Positions 47,801-58,243 of a DNA stretch of 64,000 nt are shown one piece after another. A program made the translations under genes and the position numbers. How positions within the stretch are numbered: the stretch's first letter is position 1; each line of letters starts with the position of its first letter. The stretch is from Nansenia antarctica (Eukaryota > Chordata > Actinopteri > Argentiniformes > Microstomatidae), in the NCBI GenBank assembly GCA_963989245.1, contig CAXDII010000424.1:23501-87500 (forward strand), in the 5' to 3' direction. Below the pieces are notes generated by a model, which saw nothing but the letters and a program-made list of their open reading frames with translations, made no database searches and was not told the origin of the DNA.

Positions 47801-48141
47801 ACGCGCTGTATGACGTATCCCAAATGGCAGGCAAATCGCAGGCTTTGCGATTAGCTAATCGCATCATTTCAAATCGCGATTTCGATTTAAAATCGATTAA
47901 TCGTGCAGCCCTAGCGTAGAGGCCTGTGTAGCATAGCCTAGTGTTACTGACATGCTGGACATACCCTCCCTCACTGCCTTACAAAGGTCAAGAGCTATTA
48001 GACTCTTTACTCACAACATGTCATACCGGATAACTAGCATGGGGAAATGTTAGAAATGAAATAAAACCTAAAACCTCTCTAACCCTAACCCATATATTTC
48101 AATATAACAAACAATATGACATCATAATAATATGATTGTTA

Positions 48142-48788
48142 GGGCTGGGCAAACGATCAAAAATTCTTTTTCGATAATCGCAAGAATTAACGACCAATAA
48201 TCGATTAATCGATAAGCTTTTTTTTTCATTAAAAAATAAAATAATAAAAAAATAAAAACTAGGGCAGAAATAACAAGCATGTTTTCCTTGGGGAAAACAC
48301 TTTATTTGTGTTGCTATTGCACACATTCATTCACATTCAAACTAGACACTACAGTCAGATAACAATCCTCTTAAACAAGGCAGTGAGTAGCCTAAATTGT
48401 TTAACTTAAAAACACATTTTACGTTATAAATAAAAATATAGAAAATAAGTAACTCACCATAGGAGCAGTAAAAAAACAGTTACTCACAAATAGGAGGATG
48501 ACTGAAAACGTTAGTGTCCTTAAGAGCGTCCAGCTTAACTTACATTTAAACTCCAGCGAGAGACTGTAGGTGGCAGGCCTACTGGTTCTTGTTCAGAAAG
48601 ATGATCATGTTAACATGTTCAGGGGTGAGAGACGAACACAATCTGGTGACAGTTAGGCCAGCCTAACTAATTTCCATTATTATTATTATAAAAAAAAAAA
48701 ATCCCATTTATTAATGATTATCGATCAAAATATTTTGTGATCGACCAAGATCCTTATCGATCAATTATCGATCATTGATGCCCACCCA
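48142..48788. mobile_element. hAT-like MITE, ATTGTTA flanks
   Basis: GGGCTGGGCAAACGATC at the left and CATTGATGCCCACCCA at the right are imperfect inverted ends with TCGAT-rich subterminal regions. ATTGTTA occurs at 48135-48141 and 48789-48795. No coding. Confidence 0.7.
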
Positions 48789-48869
48789 ATTGTTATGCTT
48801 TGAAGCATTCTGTCCTAAACTGGCAGTCAGCCAATGTCATCCGGGATAACAAGCAGTCTGGAGCAATTT

Positions 48870-48951
48870 CATGACATGTTATCAGACAGGACGTTACACA
48901 ATGATGACATGTTATCAGACAGGACGTTACACAATGATGACATGTTATCAG
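48870..48951. repeat. 33-bp minisatellite, first segment
   Basis: The unit GACATGTTATCAGACAGG plus ACGTTACACAATGAT runs at about 48873-48951. It continues at 54403-54440 and 57665-57735 once the two large hAT insertions are removed, giving about five units in the original array. Confidence 0.9.
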
Positions 48952-49667
48952 TAGGGATGCTCCGATCTGGATTTTTGGGGCCGATACCGATCACCGATTT
49001 TTTTCCTCAAGATCTACCGATACCGATACCGATCTTTTTTTAAATACATAACTGTAGGCCTACTGACTGGATAATAGCCTACATATATTTTGCTTTTTAG
49101 ACAAAAGTCTTGATCCATTAGGCACCAAGCAAACACAGACCCAAGTCAGTCGATATGGCTGTATAAAAGACATCATAAACGTGGCCTTCATGGTTTACAT
49201 ACGCAGGGGTGCAAACTGGCGATGGTCCAAAAAGGTGCCACTTTTTTTTGTCCGTAGATGGTTAGCTCTATCATTAACAGTCTAACAATGATGCGCGTGT
49301 AAGTAGCGATGGCCCTGACCGTAACACCCGCATAATTAATGTAATCAACCTGTTCCTAAATTAATTATGCGGGTTCCTGCAGGTTTCAACAAGTTACATT
49401 TAAGACCTTTATAAGAACACTTTTAATAGATTTTAAGACCTATTGAGCAAGTATTGTTATTAGACTCACATTCATTGATTATTTTCATTAGCAATGCTGG
49501 GTGATCTGTTCTGTTGCATATAGAACAATGATAATGTAAGTTAGCCTACTTTATCAATTCTTGATTCATTTCCATTGCTTCTCAACACAATACTAGATAT
49601 AATAGCATAAATAACAGAATAAACTCACACACTTACTTACACTGCATAGCCTACATACTGAGATATG

Positions 49668-49783
49668 GCACACACACACACACACACACTTCTCACAGGT
49701 ACACACACACCTCTCACAGGAGGGTCACACACACACACACACACACACCTCTCACAGGTACACACACACCTCTCACAGGAGGG

Positions 49784-49817
<34 letters not shown>

Positions 49818-49862
49818 ACAGCTACACACACACACGCTATATTTACTAAAACACACACACCG
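49668..49862. repeat. CA-rich minisatellite
   Basis: (CA)n runs alternate with CTCTCACAGG and GGAGGGTCA spacers in a higher-order repeat of about 70 bp. Confidence 0.9.
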
Positions 49863-50301
49863 TTTCTACCACTGCAAGTTTGAAGAAAGTCTAACTTCAC
49901 ATGCCTACAGTCGAATCGCCTCCTTCGGCGATTATCATATCGTGGCCTCTTGTCTTATCATTTCACATGGCAACATATCAGGGTTTTGGGCGCAGCTTAA
50001 CGTTGTACGGTACATTTATTTTATTAGAATGCTCGTCCATTAACCAATGTCACACGAGCAATAAGTGCAAGTTTTGATGTTGTCTCCCATCCGCATGCGT
50101 CGTATTCCCACGCAGTGGGTCTGGCGACAATAATACATTTTCCGGTCTGACTTTTTAAATAAAAATAAAATCGATTCTACGCAAGTCTAAAGCACACAGA
50201 AGCCATTAAAAATGTTTATTTTGAACGTCTCGCCCTGTGTCTGATCCTGATGTTATAGAAGCAGCGTAGCAGCATGGTAGAAGCGACGCGAGACAGTCTA
50301 G

Positions 50302-50441
50302 GGCTGCGTTCGTAAATTCGCTCTGAGAGCGCCGGAGGGCACACTGGGCTCAACGTCATAAAGGGACCAAGTAATTTGATTGGACAAGAGGCATTCCATG
50401 ACTGCTGGTCAGATTTCCAGAGCGAATTTACGAACGCAGCC
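50302..50441. mobile_element. 140-bp MITE, TAG target duplication
   Basis: GGCTGCGTTCGTAAATTCGC and its reverse complement end the element, with TAG at 50299-50301 and 50442-50444. The 3-bp duplication suggests Harbinger. A second diverged copy lies at 62489-62632. Confidence 0.8.
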
Positions 50442-50640
50442 TAGAACTACACCACTCACCGACTCGTTGTTTTTTTGTTGTAAAGTACCCACTCAATATA
50501 ATAAACAACAGTAGGGATGCACGATATTATCGGCACCGATATTTATCGGCCCGATAATGGGAAATTTATGTTTATCGGTATTTATCGGTTCTATAAAATT
50601 GTAGCCGATATAGACCCGATATATATATTTTTTTTTTTTT

Positions 50641-50748
50641 TTTTTTAATTTAAAAAAAAAAATTGTGGAGTGGCGCGGCAAAACGAATTTCCCCACGGGG
50701 ATAAATAAAGTGTCTTTGAATTGAATTGAATTGAATTGATAATATGAA
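50641..50748 (+). mobile_element. LINE 3' tail
   Basis: CGAATTTCCCCACGGGGATA, AATAAAG and then GAATT repeats. This is a 5'-truncated retroelement tail inserted near the 5' end of the outer hAT copy. Its left boundary is blurred by T- and A-runs. Confidence 0.65.
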
Positions 50749-50898
50749 CTCTGCAGAATGTCAGACACACCGGGGAAGCTCTCATGTTTCGCTGTCGTCT
50801 ATACACTGCGTGCCTGTACGCATGCGCCGCAGCATGAGCGCAGTGTATAGACGACAGCGAAACATGAGAGCTTCCCCGGTGTCTGACATTCTGCAGAG
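50749..50898. repeat. 60-bp near-perfect palindrome
   Basis: The left arm 50749-50810 (CTCTGCAGAATGTCAGACAC...) and the right arm 50839-50898 are reverse complements except for a 2-base AC insertion, around a 28-bp loop. It lies just upstream of the BED finger coding of the outer hAT copy. The inner copy lacks the second arm. Confidence 0.92.
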
Positions 50899-50904
50899 TT
50901 TCTG

Positions 50905-51522
50905 AGGCAGATAGTGCGTTTGCAATTTGCAACACATGTTCGACAAAAGTTCGGAGAGGAGGGCAAAGGTCTACGAGTTACAACACAACGAATCTCATAA
51001 GTCACCTTAAGATTCACCATTGCAAGCACGCTGTATGGAAGGAATATCAACACTAGTAGCCTAGTAGCCTAGCCGTGAAAAAAATAAGCTGCTGTGCCTA
51101 TTGAACACGCATTTGAAAACTGCAGGAAGTTCACTCGAGACAGCTCAAAGGCTCAAGCAATCAATGAAAAAATAATGGAGTTGATGGCCCTCGACGACCA
51201 GCCTTTCTCTGTAGTAGAAGATAAAGGATTTCGCCAGCTAATTTCACATTTAGAGCCCCGGTATACACTCCAAAGTCGCCGCTATTTTGCAGACGTGTGC
51301 CTGCCTGCTATGTATGATACAGTCGCCACACACATCCATAGTCTGATCGATACTAGCGTAAGCCAGATACGTTTTACCACGGACATATGGACTTCTGACG
51401 TTAGTCCAGTCAGTATGCTTAGTTTGACGGCCCAGTGGCTGGATGGACTTCAATATGAAGAAGACACTGCTACATGCGCAGGAGTTCTCCGGTTCGCATA
51501 CTGCGACAGCCATCCGCGGTAA
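50905..51522 (+). pseudogene. hAT transposase 5' part (BED finger and N-terminal domain), outer copy
   Basis: AFAICNTCSTKVRRGGQRST, SYNTTNLISHLK and HHCKHAVWKEYQ form a BED finger near 50915-51050. After an interruption near 51055-51090, the frame to 51522 reads PIEHAFENCRKFTRDSSKAQ, INEKIMELMALDDQPFSVVE and FTTDIWTSDVSPVSMLSLTA, which contains the first catalytic Asp (TTD). It stops at 51522, shortly before the inner element. The rest of the catalytic core and the dimerisation region are absent. ZBED1/ZBED4-like type. Confidence 0.85.
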
Positions 51523-51825
51523 TAAATTACTCTTAGGTGAGCCTTTTTTGTTTTCATAAAAGGAGGCCAGATCTTGGCTAAAAAAAAGTAGGGATGCACG
51601 ATATGCATTTTTCCCAACCGATACCGATAACGATATTTACCCGCTTCTCGTGGCCGATAACCGATACCGATACCGATATTATTATTATTATTTTTTCTTT
51701 CCTATCACCAGGGGAGCCCCCCTCCCAAATTTCGTTGTTTGTTACCTGTACTATATCAATGACAATAAAGACCATTCAGATATAATTTCACAGTTGATAA
51801 CCTGTAGTTCATGCACACCTGAAGG

Positions 51826-52295
51826 TAGGGATGCTCCGATCTGGATTTTTGGGGCCGATACCGATCACCGATTTGTTTCCTCAAGATCAACCGATACCGA
51901 TACCGATTTTTAAAAAAATACATAACTGACTGGATAGCCTAAATATTTTTTGCTTTTTAGACAAAAGTTTTGATACATTAGGCACCAAGCAAACGCAGAC
52001 CCATTTTTATGGCATAGTAAAGGTCTGGCCTATCACCCAGTTAGGGCCTGAAGCCCAAGTCAGTCGATATGGCTGTATAAAAGACATCATAAACGTGGCC
52101 TTCATGGTTTACATACTGTTACGTCCTCCTATGTTTTCGGTTCAGTTATCTGTCTTCCCCAGGGGAAAAAAAAAAAAAAATCAAAAAAAAAAAGATCGGT
52201 TTTTGCGATCGGCCATTTTTGCCGATCACCGATCGAGTCATTTGGAGTGAAATCGGCCGATTTAAATCGGTGGCCGATAAATCGGAGCATCCCTA
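51826..52295. mobile_element. 470-bp hAT MITE, 8-bp TSD CCTGAAGG
   Basis: TAGGGATGCTCCGATCTGG ... CGGAGCATCCCTA, TSD CCTGAAGG at 51818-51825 and 52296-52303. Same family as the outermost 48952-54402 element. Confidence 0.93.
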
Positions 52296-52502
52296 CCTGA
52301 AGGTAAGAAAGGCTATGTAGTGAGCAAAGATTGATGATTTAATATTCCATAGTGATCTCACCAAATCTAACTTACATCACTATTGTTAACACAACAAAGA
52401 GAACACTTTTGACTTCAAATGTTCATTTATTATTTCCTCTAACAAACAGAATCTGTTATAGACAGTGCACAATGCTTTTTTTAGCCAAAGTTCATAAAGA
52501 TC

Positions 52503-53005
52503 TTATGTTAACCGTAGCTTTAGACAGTATACTGTATGTTTACATGTATATGTTAACCATAGTTTTAGACAGTATACTGCATGTTTACATGTATATGTTA
52601 ACCATAGCTTTAGACAGTATACTGTATGTTTACATGTATATGTTAACCATAGCTTTAGACAGTATACTGTATGTTTACATGTATATGTTAACCATAGCTT
52701 TAGACAGTATACTGCATGTTTACATGTATATGTTAACCATAGCTTTAGACAGTATACTGTATGTTTACATGTACATGTTAACCATAGCTTTAGACAGTAT
52801 ACTGTATGTTTACATGTACATGTTAACCATAGCTTTAGACAGTATACTGCATGTTTACATGTATATGTTAACCATAGCTTTAGACAGTATACTGTATGTT
52901 TACATGTCATGTATGTTAACCATAGCTTTAGACAGTATACTGCATGTTTACATGTATATGTTAACCATAGCTTTAGACAGTATACAGTATGTTTACATGT
53001 ATATT
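52503..53005. repeat. 45-bp minisatellite, about 11 units
   Basis: The unit ATGTTAACCATAGCTTTAGA plus CAGTATACTGTATGTTTACATGTAT repeats about every 45 bp with one irregular unit near 52905. Long open frames on both strands follow from the unit length and are not genes. Confidence 0.95.
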
Positions 53006-53019
53006 CATTACATGCAAGT

Positions 53020-53300
53020 TCATGAAATCCACAATGGCTTTTTTTTCGCGGCTAGGCTACCGTGTTCTGCTACAACGAGTGCTTGATATTCCTTCCATAC
53101 AGCGTGCTTGCAATGGTGATTCTTCAGGTGACTTATTAGATTCGTTGTGTTGTAACTCGTAGACCTTTGCCCTCCTCTCCGAACTTTTGTTGAACATGTA
53201 TTGCAAATTGCAAACGCAATATCTGCCTTAGAAATTGTGAAGAATGTCCACACCGGGGAAGGCATGTTTCGCTTGCGTCTCGTCTATACAAACTGCGTGC
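53020..53300 (-). pseudogene. hAT transposase BED finger, inner copy
   Basis: The minus-strand frame reads VWTFFTISKADIAFAICNTC, STKVRRGGQRST, SYNTTNLISHLKNHHCKHAV and WKEYQALVVAEHGSLAAKKK, a BED zinc finger (C-x2-C ... H-x4-H pattern). It is nearly identical to the outer copy. The downstream transposase is replaced by the 45-bp minisatellite. Confidence 0.85.
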
Positions 53301-54402
53301 CTGAGCGCGGAAACCGGAAGCAGAGCGCGGAAACCGAAAACCGGAAGCATAAATATTTCCGGCTTCATATTATCGGTAAAATATCGGCTAAATTTTATAA
53401 TAAATACCGATACCGATAAACATTAATTCCCCAATATCGGGCCGATAAATATCGGTGCCGATAATATCGTGCATCCCTAAAAAAAAGCATTGTGCACTGT
53501 CTATAACAGATTCTGTTTGTTAGAGGAAATAATAAATGAACATTTGAAGAGTCAGAAGTGTTCTCTTTGTTGTGTTAACAATAGTGATGTAAGTTAGATT
53601 TGGTGAGATCACTATGGAATATTAAATCATCAATCTTTGCTCACTACATAGCCTTTCTTACCTTCAGGTGTGCATGAACTACAGGTTATCAACTGTGAAA
53701 TTATATCTGAATGGTCTTTATTGTCATTGATATAGTACAGGTACCAAACAACGAAATTTGGGAGGGGGGGCTCCCCTGGTGCTAGGAAAGAAAGAAAAAA
53801 AATAATAAAGAAAAAAAAATATATATATCGGTTATCATATCGGTTATCGGCCACGAGAAGCGGGTAAATATCGGTATCGGTTGGAAAAAATGCATATCGT
53901 GCATCCCTAAACAACAGTTTAACGATCACTAAATAATTTATGGATTGGATTCACCATTCTCGTTTGCCATAGACTACTGTTTGGTAAGGCTTTTGTAAAT
54001 ACTTTTGTTTTGGGACGTGTTTGTGTTTGGGGCTGTATGATAAAAAAATACCGCTTCTATTGAAATCACTCTCCAGCTCCTATGACGCTTTGAGGTCAAT
54101 GCATTATTTTTTGGGGTGAACTACCGTAATAACCCTAAATGGTTAGAGAGTGCAACGAATCTGCTTTCAGAAACTGTTGGATTTTTTTCGATTGCACATA
54201 TAGTTCAAGAATTACGATAGTTTGAACGAACCCTGTAAAATCCTGTTGAGAAGTTATCGCAACATAAAAATAACGTTTCCCACAATAAAATAACTTAAAA
54301 GATCGGCTTTTGCCATCGGCCATTTTTGCAGATCACCGATCGAGTCATTTGGAGTGAAATCGGCCGATTTAAATCGGTGGCCGATAAATCGGAGCATCCC
54401 TA

Positions 54403-54440
54403 GTTATCAGACAGGACGTTACACAATGATGACATGTTAT
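54403..54440. repeat. 33-bp minisatellite, middle segment
   Basis: One unit (GTTATCAGACAGG ... GACATGTTAT) lies between two large hAT insertions. Confidence 0.9.
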
Positions 54441-54461
54441 TAGGGTTGGGTACCGAAAATC

Positions 54462-54793
54462 GTATCATCCGACTCTGAACTGTTTGAAGAGTCGCGCGAT
54501 GCTCCGCAATGCTCCGCGCCGCGTTTGGCACATACCCTGATCCGTTTCGCCATTACTACAACCCACAGCAAGCCACTTCCTTCTCCAGGCTTTTATCGAA
54601 CTACTGCCCCCATCTGGGACCGAAATACATTACACCCAAGTCTGAAATTCACTCGCTAGGTGTAGAACATGTCAATAACGCGATCCCCGCGAAAAAAAAT
54701 AATAATTCTATAAGACGCCAATTGGCGTCTTTGGCAGTCAACGTTACTATTCTATAAGACGCCAATTGGCGTCTTTGGCAGTCAATGAGTTAA
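54462..54793. mobile_element. piggyBac-like MITE fragment
   Basis: It matches 31405-31658 closely and ends in TGGCAGTCAATGAG followed by TTAA. A perfect hairpin AAGACGCCAATTGGCGTCTT occurs twice near 54710-54780. Its left end is missing. Confidence 0.6.
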
Positions 54794-55778
54794 TAATAAA
54801 ATATTTTTAAAGTTTAAGATTAGGAAGCCTCTGAAAAGCGAGGGAGTTATGAATTGTGACATACTGTATTGGTTATTTAATTGTGCTTGTATCCCTGTCA
54901 GTGCACTAACTGTCTCTGACAGCAGTAATAATTTCACTTTAACTGCGTGGGGCAATATAGCGCTGATCTTAGTGAATAGGGCGGGTTTGGCAATGATGTT
55001 CATTTGCATGTTCCCCTTTCTATGCAAAGTTTCCCCTCGGGGACATTAACGTATAATCAATCAATCAATATTTTGCTCCCCTTCTCGTGAGTCGCGTGTA
55101 TCTCTGGCTGTGTTTACGAGCGAATCATGCGAAAGGGAGCAAGATATGGCAAGGGACCTAACCCTAACCACTAATAAGCTCATAATTCATGTATTAATAA
55201 GAATAAATACATATAGAAATGTATTTCGTTATACTGTGTGTATTCGTTCATTTATTTGTTCATACATTCATTTATGTACCTATATATTTATTGTTAATTC
55301 TGTCAGACTTGGTCCTCCATAGTTGATGGTTATTGGTTAATTAATTGACTATTGCGTGCGCTTGAATGCCTTGTGTGTGTGTATTATAATAACTTGTTTG
55401 GCTGTCCGTTGCATTCTCTGGGTAGACAGGTACTTATATTTAATTTCCGTTCGTTTCATGGTCTGCATAGTGATCTCCTCCAGTCCCTGCGAATATTTTG
55501 CGTGTGTGCGTGCGTGCGTGTGCGTGTGTGTGCATGCGTGTGCATGCGTGTTGGTCGTACCCAAATGTTTCGAGCACCCACGGGCAGAAACATAAATCGG
55601 CGCCTATGATCGCGAGCCCGGTTGTGTTCCATCCATCTGGCTGCTCATACATAGGTCTAAAACGTGCGGTGATGAGTTTCACTCAGGCCTACCCAGATTT
55701 TTCCAGGCCTACCCATCAGCCACTTTCTGTATCCGCCACTGATCCTACTACTGTGTCTGAAAAATCAATCGTCATGTA

Positions 55779-56045
55779 TCATGGACCAGAGAGGGGGAGG
55801 GGAGTAGTAGCTGAGCGGCAACAGAGTTTGGATTTTGACCAGGTGGAGGGCTCCAGTTTATCAGAGTTATATTTCCTCTTGGTTCTGGGGGCTATGCAGG
55901 CCTCTTCACTAGATCCCTTTTCTAAGAATATTCTGATGTCCTTGAGGGGCTGCCGAACAAGTGTGTACTCGTATTCGACATCAGTACCAACGATAGGCAC
56001 CCCCAGCTTAATGGAGTCCCCAAGGCTCAGGAGTTTTATTTTCAT
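55779..56045 (-). CDS. Unidentified open frame carried by the hAT-like element, copy 1
   Basis: 88 codons reading MKIKLLSLGDSIKLGVPIVG, TDVEYEYTLVRQPLKDIRIF and LEKGSSEEACIAP, then a Lys/Ser-rich tail (KLEPSTWSKSKLCCRS). I do not recognise a family. The second copy at 62019-62297 differs by a few substitutions and by two indels of 9 and 3 nt, so the frame is kept. The opposite strand is also open, so the coding strand is not proven. It could be an exon of the autonomous element or a captured host exon. No flanking splice sites were assigned. Confidence 0.35.
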   Translation of the reverse strand: MKIKLLSLGDSIKLGVPIVGTDVEYEYTLVRQPLKDIRIFLEKGSSEEACIAPRTKRKYNSDKLEPSTWSKSKLCCRSATTPLPLSGP

Positions 56046-56147
56046 TTATTTTCATTTGAGTGTATATTTAACTAATATATATTGTGCCTCAGCAATAAAA
56101 AAGTGAAAAGCTGTTTAATGTTGTCGACCGTGTTATTATTATATACA

Positions 56148-56199
<52 letters not shown>

Positions 56200-56202
<3 letters not shown>

Positions 56203-57540
56203 GGTTTCCGTTAGAAAAATTTGGTGCCGGTCAACGTGTCCGGGAAGATTTCAATTTGTCGGACAAACGGGAAAAATTCCGGTCATCATATTAGAATATA
56301 ATATAGGTGTTTGTCGCGGTGATTAGCTGTTGTGTAGCCTATATAGGCCATTTAATGTCCATTTCTCATCCGATACGATTAGATCGCGAACTATATAATA
56401 ATATAGGCTTTCATGATTCGCATGCGCTACTATGGCATAATATGTCCAGGGCTGCACGCGCGCCACACTGGGCAGCCTAGTCACCTTTGCTACTTTGAAT
56501 TACGACTGTAGGCTACTTTAAGATGTTTATTTCAATTGCATTAATGGGATTTGAGTATGTAATTGGTAATTTTAAGTATGCCTAGTTTAGCTTTTGATGG
56601 CTATTTGAACGGACTGCATCGATCGATCAATGAACGGACATTACGTTAACTGAAGTGTGTTAAATAGTTTCACGACAGTAATGTAAGTTTTTTATATTCT
56701 CTTTCCAGTTTTACCCTTTTTATCAATAAAACAACGTAATTTCTATAACCACGTCTCGCTGATTGGGAAGGCATTAAGTCTAGCTGCCTGTCAAATCATA
56801 CTTACTCGGACTCGGGAGTATGAGAATGGGGAGGATGTATCGGGGGGATACACACCCGTGGACTATTTCACCTTAGTGGCACAAATTAAACTCTAACACT
56901 ATAGAATCTAGAGATAGACTAAAATGATGGACACCGACTGAATAACTGAGTGGGGGGAAGACAGGTCTCAAATGTGGAACAATTATAACATTTAATACAT
57001 AAAGATAAAACATACACAAATATATAACATTGATATCCCTAAACTCAAATGTAGTGTGGTATTGTCAACCTAATCTAATCAATCCTAATCTAATGGTACC
57101 AGGAGCCCAGGTTGTCGATAGTAGCGCACTACTCCCGTAGTACTTCTCCCGACTCAGGGCTGGAACGGGCACGGCAGGCTCAATCAATGAACGGGGTTGA
57201 GATGGCCGCTAGCGTCCTTTACTAGCCGCATCTCACGGCCCTCGGTGGTCATTCACTGTGCTCTAGCACATCCAAAACACGCAGAACAATAACCTTGACT
57301 CCGGTCACTGCAGTGGTTTTATTTAGACTAGATCAAACTAAATTACGGTAACTGACTAAACTTACGGTACTCGCGCCGTTGAGAGACAGGGTTGCCAGAT
57401 GGGGCGGGTTACCGCCGAATGGGCTACTGCGTTTAGCGGTTATTTTCACCGGACAATATGACCGAAGAGGTTTAAATATGTCGGACTTCAACAGATTTTA
57501 TCGGACAAAGACCGGTAATTACCGGTTAACGGAAACCCTG
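56200..57540. mobile_element. Nested hAT-like element CAGGGTTTCCGTTA
   Basis: CAGGGTTTCCGTTA and TAACGGAAACCCTG are perfect inverted ends around 1,341 bp, inserted in an (AT)n run, so the 8-bp duplication ATATATAT cannot be told from the run itself. Subterminal GTCGGACAAA / TTTGTCCGAC-type motifs are present. No transposase was seen. Confidence 0.85.
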
Positions 57541-57664
57541 ATATATATATGTCATTTTAAAAAATCAAAAGTATCGAATTAAGTACCGTTTTGGTACCGG
57601 TACCGTTTTTAAAGTATCGGTTAGGTACCGGTACCGGATAAAACCCAAACGGTACCCAACCCTA

Positions 57665-57735
57665 CATGTTATCAGACAGGACGTTACACAATGATGACAT
57701 GTTATCAGACAGGACGTTACACAATGATGACATGT
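57665..57735. repeat. 33-bp minisatellite, last segment
   Basis: About two units (CATGTTATCAGACAGGACG...) end at GACATGTTCGCC. Confidence 0.9.
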
Positions 57736-58243
57736 TCGCCTTGCGAATCAAGACAAACCAGGTTCACTTTATTTCCTTTATAGTGTTGTTACCTTGTTAA
57801 CTTGTTTGGAACAGATCACAAGTTCTCAGACTATTTATCTTTTTATCTTTTTACTATTTATCAAACAAAGGAACAGTTACAAGAGCAGCTGCTGCTGGTG
57901 GTGAGGGGCTGGCTGAGGTGAAGAGAGCCTCGCCCCCTGGCTCCACTCCCCTATTTGTAAACAATGATGTGTAAATACAGTTTCAAATGATATCCCATCA
58001 CCTTTACTGTAGAAAAGCCCAAGGTGCGAAAATTAGGATGATCCACATGATGTCATTAGGTTATAGGTCACATGATGTCACTTCAGGTTATAGGTCAGGG
58101 GGTAGGGCTCAGAACACAAGAAGCCATTTTGAGATGACCACATGGCTTTAACAAAGGGTCGTAAACCCTACCCTCCCCTCCCCTAGCCCCCATAGTCAGG
58201 AGGGTCCTTATAGCAAAAGGCAAACTATACAGTTTATGTGTGC
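57736..58243. other. No gene seen
   Basis: Unique-looking sequence with a C-rich tract near 58170-58195. No protein resemblance. Confidence 0.5.

Larger units (their letters stand above)
43018..47913 (-). mobile_element. hAT element containing a LINE, 8-bp TSD GCGTAGAG
   Basis: TAGGGCTGCACGAT at the left and CGTGCAGCCCTA at the right are inverted ends. GCGTAGAG is repeated at 43010-43017 and 47914-47921. The element's own coding runs on the minus strand from the right end (BED finger at 47209-47625). The rest of the transposase is deleted or replaced by the 3.4-kb LINE at 43841-47205. Subterminal GCGATT/AATCG motifs are dense at both ends. Confidence 0.93.
51589..53479 (-). mobile_element. 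hAT element (inner copy, inverted), 8-bp TSD AAAAAAAG
   Basis: The same family as 50512-53909 in reverse. Its 3' end is at 51589 (TAGGGATGCACGATATGCAT) and its 5' end at 53479 (GATAATATCGTGCATCCCTA). AAAAAAAG occurs at 51581-51588 and 53480-53487. Its tail 51589-52482 is the reverse complement of the outer copy's tail 53480-53909 once the MITE at 51826-52295 is removed. Confidence 0.88.
50512..53909 (+). mobile_element. hAT element (outer copy), 8-bp TSD AACAACAG
   Basis: 5' end TAGGGATGCACGATATTATC at 50512, 3' end ATGCATATCGTGCATCCCTA at 53909, TSD AACAACAG at 50504-50511 and 53910-53917. It is split at 51581 by a second copy of the same family in the opposite orientation (51589-53479). 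Its own 3' tail is 53480-53909. Only the 5' part of the transposase remains. 53690-53810 carries a LINE tail. Confidence 0.88.
48952..54402. mobile_element. Outermost hAT element of a nest, 8-bp TSD GTTATCAG
   Basis: TAGGGATGCTCCGATCTGG at 48952 and CGGAGCATCCCTA ending at 54402, with GTTATCAG at 48944-48951 and 54403-54410. Its own sequence is about 48952-50511 plus 53918-54402. Everything between is a later insertion. The same family occurs as a 470-bp copy at 51826-52295. 49040-50300 holds no gene apart from CA-rich repeats (49668-49862). Confidence 0.9.
54441..57664. mobile_element. hAT-like element TAGGGTTGGGTACC, 8-bp TSD CATGTTAT
   Basis: TAGGGTTGGGTACCGAAAATC at the left and ACGGTACCCAACCCTA at the right, TSD CATGTTAT at 54433-54440 and 57665-57672. 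Subterminal GGTACCG motifs are dense. It contains a piggyBac-like fragment (54462-54793), a LINE tail (ending about 55070), the dispersed repeat shared with 9301, an unidentified open frame (55779-56045), an (AT)n run (56148-56199) and a nested hAT (56200-57540). Confidence 0.88.

Noticed and set aside
52352..53086. 244-codon plus-strand frame
   Set aside because: Translation of a 45-bp minisatellite. No start context or protein family.
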